Positions 59,617 through 64,000 of a DNA stretch of 64,000 nt are shown here, in pieces. Below the pieces are notes generated by a model that saw only the letters and a program-made list of their open reading frames with translations, was not told the origin of the DNA and searched no databases. Each line of letters opens with the position of its first letter. Within the stretch, counting starts at the first letter, position 1. The translations under genes were made by a program, and so were the position numbers. The DNA is from UBA1429 sp964482225 (lineage in GTDB: Bacteria > Chloroflexota > Anaerolineae > UBA1429): assembly GCA_964482225.1 (NCBI GenBank), contig CAYZWT010000009.1:1-64000 (forward strand), given 5' to 3'.

Positions 59617-60047
59617 TGCGCGTCGTGCTGGATGCCAACGTCCTGGTCAGCGCCCTGATCTCGTCGCGGGGCAGCCCGGCGGCCATCCTCGCCTGCTGGG
59701 AGCAGGGCGCGTTCGAGTTGGTCGTCAGCCCGGCCATCCTGGACGAGCTGGGGCGCGTGCTCCGCTATCCCCGCATCCAGGCGCGCTACGACCTGCCCGA
59801 GGCGCTGGTGGGGCGCTTTTTGGAGCTGTTGCAGCGCGTGGCCACCCTGGTCGAGCCGCAAGGAGAGATCGCGGCCATCCCCGCCGACGCCAGCGACAAC
59901 CGCTACCTGGAGGCGGCCCTGGCGGGCGGCGCCGTCTATATCGTCAGCGGGGATGCGCACCTGCTCGCCCTGAGCGCTCATCAGGGTACCCGCATCCTGG
60001 CGCCCGCTGCCTTTTTGGCCCTGCTCAAGCTGGAAGGCCAGGGCTGA
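59613..60047 (+). CDS. PIN-domain toxin (COG1569-type)
   Basis: 144 residues. VVLDANVLVSALISSRGSPAAIL carries the first catalytic Asp; ELGRVLRYPRIQARY, IPADASDNRYLEAALAGGAVYIVSGDAHLLAL supply the remaining acidic residues, all of which are present. PIN toxins are Mg-dependent RNases, typically cutting tRNA or rRNA loops. This subgroup is annotated as the putative toxin component of PIN family TA systems. Translationally coupled to the antitoxin by the 4-bp overlap. Confidence 0.88.
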   Translation: MMRVVLDANVLVSALISSRGSPAAILACWEQGAFELVVSPAILDELGRVLRYPRIQARYDLPEALVGRFLELLQRVATLVEPQGEIAAIPADASDNRYLEAALAGGAVYIVSGDAHLLALSAHQGTRILAPAAFLALLKLEGQG

Positions 60048-60067
60048 GGCGAGCGCCGGGAGCCCTC

Positions 60068-61234
60068 TCACACCGCCCTCTGCAGCACCTCCGAGACCTG
60101 GCGGGCCATCCGGCGGATGTCAAAGCAAGCCTCGGCGCGGGCGCGCCCCGCCCGGCCCCACGCCGCGCGCAAGGCCGGATCGTGCAGCAGCGCGCTGGTA
60201 GCCCGCGCCAGGGCCTCTTCATCGCCCGGCGGCGCCAGGCGGCCCGTCTCCCCGTCCACCACGATCTCTGGCAGAGAGCCCTGGGCATAGCCCACCACCG
60301 CCTTGCCCATCGCCATGGCCTCCAGGTTGACCAGCCCCAGGGCCTCTGGATCGCACGGCTGCACGAAAAGATCCATCGCCGCCAGGGCCAGGGCCGGATC
60401 GGCCAGTTGCCCCGTGAACGTGACCCTCTCGGCTACGCCCAGCTCCTTGGCCAGCGCCAGCAGCCCATCGGCATAGGCGTCCTCGCCAAAGATGGCCCCG
60501 CCGACGACCAGCCCCCACGCATCGGGCGCGTTCTCCAGCACGTGCGCCAGCACCCGCAAAAAGCGGTCCTGCCCCTTGATGGGGTTGAGCCGCCCAACGA
60601 TGCCCAGCACCAGCGCATCCTGGGGGATCCCGTGCTCCTGCCGGAATACATTCCCATCCATCCCAGGATCGAACCGCTGGACCCGAATGCCGTTGTGCAC
60701 CACGGTTATCTTGTGGCCGCAGGGCTGTTGCTGCGCCGTCGCTTGCGAGTTGGCCACCACGTGGGCGGCCAGGGTGCAATAGAGCGCCTTGCCCGCGCGC
60801 TCCAACCAGGCGCACCGGGGCTCGGATTCGCCCAGCCAAAAGTCATTCCGATACCACACATAGGGGGTGCGCGTCAGGAGCGCGGCCGGCGCTGCATAGA
60901 TCACGGCCCGCACCGAGAACGCCACCAGGATATCTGCGCCTGTATGGCGCACAATGCGAGCAAGCGTCCTGGCGCCTGCCGCCAGATCAACCGGGGCGCG
61001 CCAGGAGCGGCGCAGGCGCGGCAAGGGGGCCAGATGCACGGGGATGCCCTGGGCGGCTGCCCGATCGGCCAAGGGGCCTCCAAAACAGGCCAGATGCGGC
61101 TCCCATTGGGCGCGATCCAGATGCTCTAACAACATCAGCAGGCTGATCTCGCCGCCGGCCAGGGCCGTCGCGTGGTCTACAAAGAGCACGCGCTTGCGAG
61201 CGTCTTGGGCCAGGGCGTTCGCAGGTGCGTTCAT
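60068..61234 (-). CDS. GT4-family glycosyltransferase
   Basis: 388 residues, GT-B fold. The N-terminal domain has RVLFVDHATALAGGEISLLMLLEHL, a donor-independent glycine-rich loop; the C-terminal domain has VVHNGIRVQRFDPG, LGIVGRLNPIKGQDRFLRVLAHV and the E-x7-E motif in QPCDPEALGLVNLEAMAMGKAVVG. Retaining enzyme using an NDP-sugar donor; product unknown, perhaps exopolysaccharide or glycolipid. ATG 61234 has GAAAGGTTTCACTCG upstream; the frame continues to 61306 but that part is not family-like. It converges with the PIN toxin gene, 20 bp apart. Confidence 0.88.
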   Translation of the reverse strand: MNAPANALAQDARKRVLFVDHATALAGGEISLLMLLEHLDRAQWEPHLACFGGPLADRAAAQGIPVHLAPLPRLRRSWRAPVDLAAGARTLARIVRHTGADILVAFSVRAVIYAAPAALLTRTPYVWYRNDFWLGESEPRCAWLERAGKALYCTLAAHVVANSQATAQQQPCGHKITVVHNGIRVQRFDPGMDGNVFRQEHGIPQDALVLGIVGRLNPIKGQDRFLRVLAHVLENAPDAWGLVVGGAIFGEDAYADGLLALAKELGVAERVTFTGQLADPALALAAMDLFVQPCDPEALGLVNLEAMAMGKAVVGYAQGSLPEIVVDGETGRLAPPGDEEALARATSALLHDPALRAAWGRAGRARAEACFDIRRMARQVSEVLQRAV

Positions 61235-61300
61235 CGAGTGAAACCTTTCACCCAGGGCTCCTCCGATGGTTGCTCGCAGAAGGTGGAGATGCAAGCGCAG

Positions 61301-61342
61301 AGCCAACGCGGGGTAACGCTCATGCGCTATCCCGCGTTGGCT
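61301..61342 (-). terminator. Hairpin between the TPP enzyme and glycosyltransferase genes
   Basis: Perfect 12-bp stem AGCCAACGCGGG with an 18-nt loop, 25 bp after the stop of the TPP enzyme gene. No U-run. Confidence 0.6.
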
Positions 61343-61367
61343 TGGTCCTCCGGTGCGTCTTTTCGTC

Positions 61368-63017
61368 CTAGCCGGTCACCCAGCCGCCAAAGACCGGATA
61401 CTGGCTGCAGATGATCTCCAGATAGGCGGGCCGGTTGCGGGCGTTCTCCGCCAGGGCGCGCCCCAGGGCCGGGATGATCTCCCCCGGCTCGGTCACGTCC
61501 TCGGCATAGTAGCCCATCGCCCGCACCGCCTCGGACATGTCGGTCTCGTCGTGGGCGCACACCTCGCAGGTGTACGGATCGTGGCCGGGGCCCCAAAAGC
61601 CGGGGCCATAGCCCGCAAAGCCGCCGTTGTTGATGTGGATGGTGGTCACCCCCACATGCTCGCGCACCAGGGGCTCGAAATTGCCCAGCATATAGCCCAC
61701 GCCGGCGTCGCCGGTGACGTTGATCACCTGGCGCTCCGGGTAGGCCAGCTTGGCCGCCATCGCCGCCGCCAGCCCAAAGCCCAGGGTCGAGACGTTGCCC
61801 CACCCCAGGAACCCGCGCGGGATGCGGGCGGGCCACACGGTGCTGAGCTGGTCGCGGGTGCTGCCCGAATCGTGGGTGATAAAGCAGTTGTCCAGGTCCA
61901 GCACCTTGCGCATGTCGCCATAGACCCGGTAGGGGTTGATGGGCGTGTCGTCCGAGACCATCAGCGGCTCGTACTTGGCCATCATCTCGGCCTTGAGCGT
62001 GCGAATCTCTTCCACCAGCGCCGCCTTGGCGGGGACGCCGCCATCGGTGCGGCGCAGCAGTTCTTCCGCCAGCGCCTCCAGCGTGAGCCCGGCGTCGCCG
62101 ATGACGGCGTGGCGCGTGGCATAGACCCGGTTCACGTCCGCCGGATCAGCCGTGCAATGCACAATCACCTTCTGGCCCGCGTCGGGGATGGTCTGGCGAA
62201 AGTGGCCGCTGGCCAGGCTGGTGCCCACGGCCAGCACCAGGTCGCACCCGCGCAAAAAGTGGGCCGCCAGCTCGCCCCGCACCCCCACCGAAAGGGGGTG
62301 ATCCATCGGGAAGACGCTCATAGCCTTGAGGGTGCTCAGCACGGGCAGTTGGGCCGCCTCGGCGAACTGGCGCAGCGCCTCGACCCCACCGCCATAGTAG
62401 ACGCCCTCGCCCACGTAGAGCAGGGGGCGCTGGGCGGCCAGCAGCGCCTCGATGGCGGCCTGCACGTCGGCGGGGTCGGGCGCCGCGCGCCAGCCCTTGA
62501 CCGGTTCGTAGGCCGCCTCGTCCATCTCGCCCAGGGCGCGGGGGATGGTCACCAGCACCGGGCCGGGCCGCCCCGTGCGCAGCATGGTGAACGCCCGCCG
62601 CATCACCTCGGCCACGCGCTCGGGCCGGTCAATCTCGCCGATCCACTTGGTTACGCTGCGCAGGCCGTCGGCGATCTCGTATCTCCCCCGGCCCCCGGCC
62701 CCCACGGGCACCCCATCGGAGAGCAGCAGCAGGGGCGACGAGTCCTCATAGGCCTGGGCCAGGGCGCCATAGGCCATCTGGAGCCCCGCCGGGTTCAGCC
62801 CGCCCATGACGGTGCAGACCCCGATCTTGTCCCCGTTGGTCACCCGCGAATAGGCGTCCGCCACGGCCACGGCATAGCGCTCGTCGCGCATCATGATCAT
62901 GGGGACGCCCTCCTGGCCCAGGGCGTTGTTCACGCAACAGACCGGAAAGGTGGTCACCCACTCGACGCCCTCTTGCTTGAGAATCCTTGCCAATGCGTTG
63001 GCTGCCTGTATCGCCAT
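61368..63017 (-). CDS. Thiamine-diphosphate-dependent enzyme, acetolactate synthase/decarboxylase-like
   Basis: 549 residues. Three-domain layout of the acetolactate synthase/pyruvate decarboxylase superfamily: PYR domain (about 1-170) with the TPP-activating Glu46 (MMRDERYAVAVADAYSR), central domain (about 185-330), and PP domain (about 350-549) with GDAGVGYMLGNFEPL and INNGGF, a variant of the usual GDG-x25-NN metal/TPP motif. It does not carry the FAD-related signatures I would expect of biosynthetic acetolactate synthase. A 2-oxo-acid decarboxylase or carboligase is inferred. GAGGAGGCTCGC precedes ATG 63017. The enolase paralogue lies 78 bp upstream on the same strand. Confidence 0.82.
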   Translation of the reverse strand: MAIQAANALARILKQEGVEWVTTFPVCCVNNALGQEGVPMIMMRDERYAVAVADAYSRVTNGDKIGVCTVMGGLNPAGLQMAYGALAQAYEDSSPLLLLSDGVPVGAGGRGRYEIADGLRSVTKWIGEIDRPERVAEVMRRAFTMLRTGRPGPVLVTIPRALGEMDEAAYEPVKGWRAAPDPADVQAAIEALLAAQRPLLYVGEGVYYGGGVEALRQFAEAAQLPVLSTLKAMSVFPMDHPLSVGVRGELAAHFLRGCDLVLAVGTSLASGHFRQTIPDAGQKVIVHCTADPADVNRVYATRHAVIGDAGLTLEALAEELLRRTDGGVPAKAALVEEIRTLKAEMMAKYEPLMVSDDTPINPYRVYGDMRKVLDLDNCFITHDSGSTRDQLSTVWPARIPRGFLGWGNVSTLGFGLAAAMAAKLAYPERQVINVTGDAGVGYMLGNFEPLVREHVGVTTIHINNGGFAGYGPGFWGPGHDPYTCEVCAHDETDMSEAVRAMGYYAEDVTEPGEIIPALGRALAENARNRPAYLEIICSQYPVFGGWVTG

Positions 63018-63050
63018 GCGAGCCTCCTCTCGTGGCCGAATGCGTTGTGC

Positions 63051-63082
63051 GGCGCCCTGCCCGGCCACCACGGCAGGGCGCC
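63051..63082 (-). terminator. GC hairpin between enolase paralogue and TPP enzyme genes
   Basis: GGCGCCCTGCC and GGCAGGGCGCC, perfect 11-bp arms with a 10-nt loop, 14 bp after the stop of the enolase paralogue. No U-run; it could terminate or only protect the upstream mRNA end. Confidence 0.55.
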
Positions 63083-63095
63083 GCCGGTTGTGCCT

Positions 63096-64000
63096 CTATC
63101 GGCGCCACCCCTTGTAGGCGTCCCGGCCCTGCCAGAGGGCCGTGTCGCCCAGCTCTTCCTCGATGGCCAGCAGGCGGTTGCGGTCGCCGCCTCGTGTCTG
63201 CCCCGCGTTCAGCCCCACGGAGAAATCGCCGACGCTGTCATTGTCGCCCCGGCTGCCGCAGGGATGTACGTTATAGCCGTTGCGGTGGGCCAAACGGCAG
63301 GCATCCAGCGCCTCGGTGACCGTCCCGATTTGCGTTATCTTGAGCACCATCGAGTTGGCCGCGCCCAGCTCGATAGCCTGCTGCAAGCGCTGAGGGTTTG
63401 TGGTGAACAGGTCGTCGCCCACGATCTCGATGCCCAGCTCGCGGGTGGCCAGGGCGTGGCCCTCGAAATCCTCCTCGTGCAAGGGGTCCTCCAGCGAGAC
63501 GATGGGAAAGGTCTCGACCCAATCCTTGAGCAGGGCGATCACCTCGTCGCGGGTCTTTTCGCCCGGCGAGAACAGGCCCACGTACCGGTCAATGTCCCTC
63601 TCATAGTAGGTATCCGCCGCGCAGTCGAAATAGAGGCCCATCTGGCCCTCGTGGCCCGTCTTGACGATGGCCTCGGTCATGATCTCCAGCAGCTCGCGGT
63701 CGTGCTGGATCACCCCGGCCAGGCTCATGCCCCGGTAGGCGGGGGCGAACTTGTCCGGGTAGCGCTCGCGCAGCATCTTGACCACAGCCTCGGTGCACTC
63801 CCACGACCAGTAGATCGCCTCGGAATAGCTGCCCGCGCCCCAGGCGGCAAACTCGTAGCTGGGCTTGAGCCAGCGGCTGCTGCCCGGATCGCGATAGCGC
63901 CCGCCCGTGCCGATCCCGACGATGGGGATGGGCATGGTGCGGGCGTCGGGCCCGCCGATGTAGCGATAGAGGGGCAGGCCGCAACTGGCCGCCGCCGCCT
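63096..64000 (-). CDS. Divergent enolase paralogue (start lies beyond the window)
   Basis: 301 codons visible; it continues past 64000. The fold is enolase: GLPLYRYIGG, MPIPIVGIGTGGRYRD, VSLEDPLHEEDFEGH, IVGDDLFTTNPQRLQQAIELGAANSMVLKITQIGTVTEALD, with metal-ligand Glu/Asp and the catalytic Lys of LKITQIG retained. But the SHRSGETED loop is replaced by PCGSRGDND, QIKTG by QTRGG, and the VGDEGG segment by YRGMSLAGV, so several residues essential for enolase are changed. As the genome has a standard enolase at 4735, this protein likely works on another substrate. It sits upstream of, and probably in operon with, the TPP enzyme. Confidence 0.85.
   Translation of the reverse strand, partial: AAAASCGLPLYRYIGGPDARTMPIPIVGIGTGGRYRDPGSSRWLKPSYEFAAWGAGSYSEAIYWSWECTEAVVKMLRERYPDKFAPAYRGMSLAGVIQHDRELLEIMTEAIVKTGHEGQMGLYFDCAADTYYERDIDRYVGLFSPGEKTRDEVIALLKDWVETFPIVSLEDPLHEEDFEGHALATRELGIEIVGDDLFTTNPQRLQQAIELGAANSMVLKITQIGTVTEALDACRLAHRNGYNVHPCGSRGDNDSVGDFSVGLNAGQTRGGDRNRLLAIEEELGDTALWQGRDAYKGWRR

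Overview
The window is about 64 kb of GC-rich, densely coded bacterial DNA from what looks like a free-living, at least partly aerobic bacterium. My best guess is Chloroflexota (Anaerolineae-like). This rests on an impression of gene content: a DUF2723 membrane glycosyltransferase-like protein, a DUF5107 lipoprotein, a translin-family protein, an ADP-forming acyl-CoA synthetase, a DUF5671 repeat protein, a CIRCE-controlled groESL, and no lipopolysaccharide genes. No rRNA, tRNA or CRISPR array was seen. One 100-N scaffold gap lies at 46976-47075.

Layout. 1-2424 (minus): groES-groEL behind a CIRCE operator, then two HAD phosphatases. 2595-11792 (plus): ADP-forming acetyl-CoA synthetase, enolase, rpsU-yqeY, a PgpH-like HD phosphodiesterase, diacylglycerol/undecaprenol kinase, and an exopolysaccharide chain-length/tyrosine-kinase module. 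11865-12229 is a candidate chromosome origin with five perfect DnaA boxes, a GC patch, CTA repeats and an AT-rich tract. 12226-25448: DinG-type helicase-exonuclease, URO-D family protein, sugar-phosphate transferase, DUF2723 protein, UvrD/PcrA helicase and RecN. 25507-32059: membrane proteins of unknown role, a tartrate/D-malate-type dehydrogenase and an MFS transporter. 32025-41340: valS with a T-box riboswitch, proS, an MBL hydrolase, a PstS-like lipoprotein, uppP, tgt and a zinc-ribbon protein. 41618-45879: metal/stress island with an ArsR repressor, a permease, a PerR-like repressor with catalase, and a decayed second arsR leader. 46047-50982: TGS GTPase, thpR, amidohydrolase, lipid kinase, YeiH-type exporter. 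51642-58677: hisS-nadK, a DUF5107 lipoprotein, a zinc-ribbon/TPR protein, then a tight operon of a translin-family protein and a Cas4-like Fe-S nuclease split into two membrane-anchored halves. 59329-64000: Phd/PIN toxin-antitoxin pair, GT4 glycosyltransferase, a TPP-dependent enzyme, and a divergent enolase paralogue that runs off the window.

Two features cut across the window. First, a dispersed family of non-coding repeats fills most of the long intergenic gaps. The copies share a palindromic GC core. Type A copies end in inverted TATCAGTTCAGA termini, and one copy has an 11-bp target duplication, so they look like MITEs. Type A and type B ends occur in mixed combinations around the core. 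Second, four genes have their start codon exactly 6 nt downstream of a plausible -10 box with no ribosome-binding site, which suggests leaderless mRNAs.

The parts most worth following up are the translin/split-nuclease operon, the candidate origin, the enolase paralogue with altered catalytic residues beside a TPP enzyme, and the modular repeat family. All assignments come from reading the sequence by eye; no searches were run.
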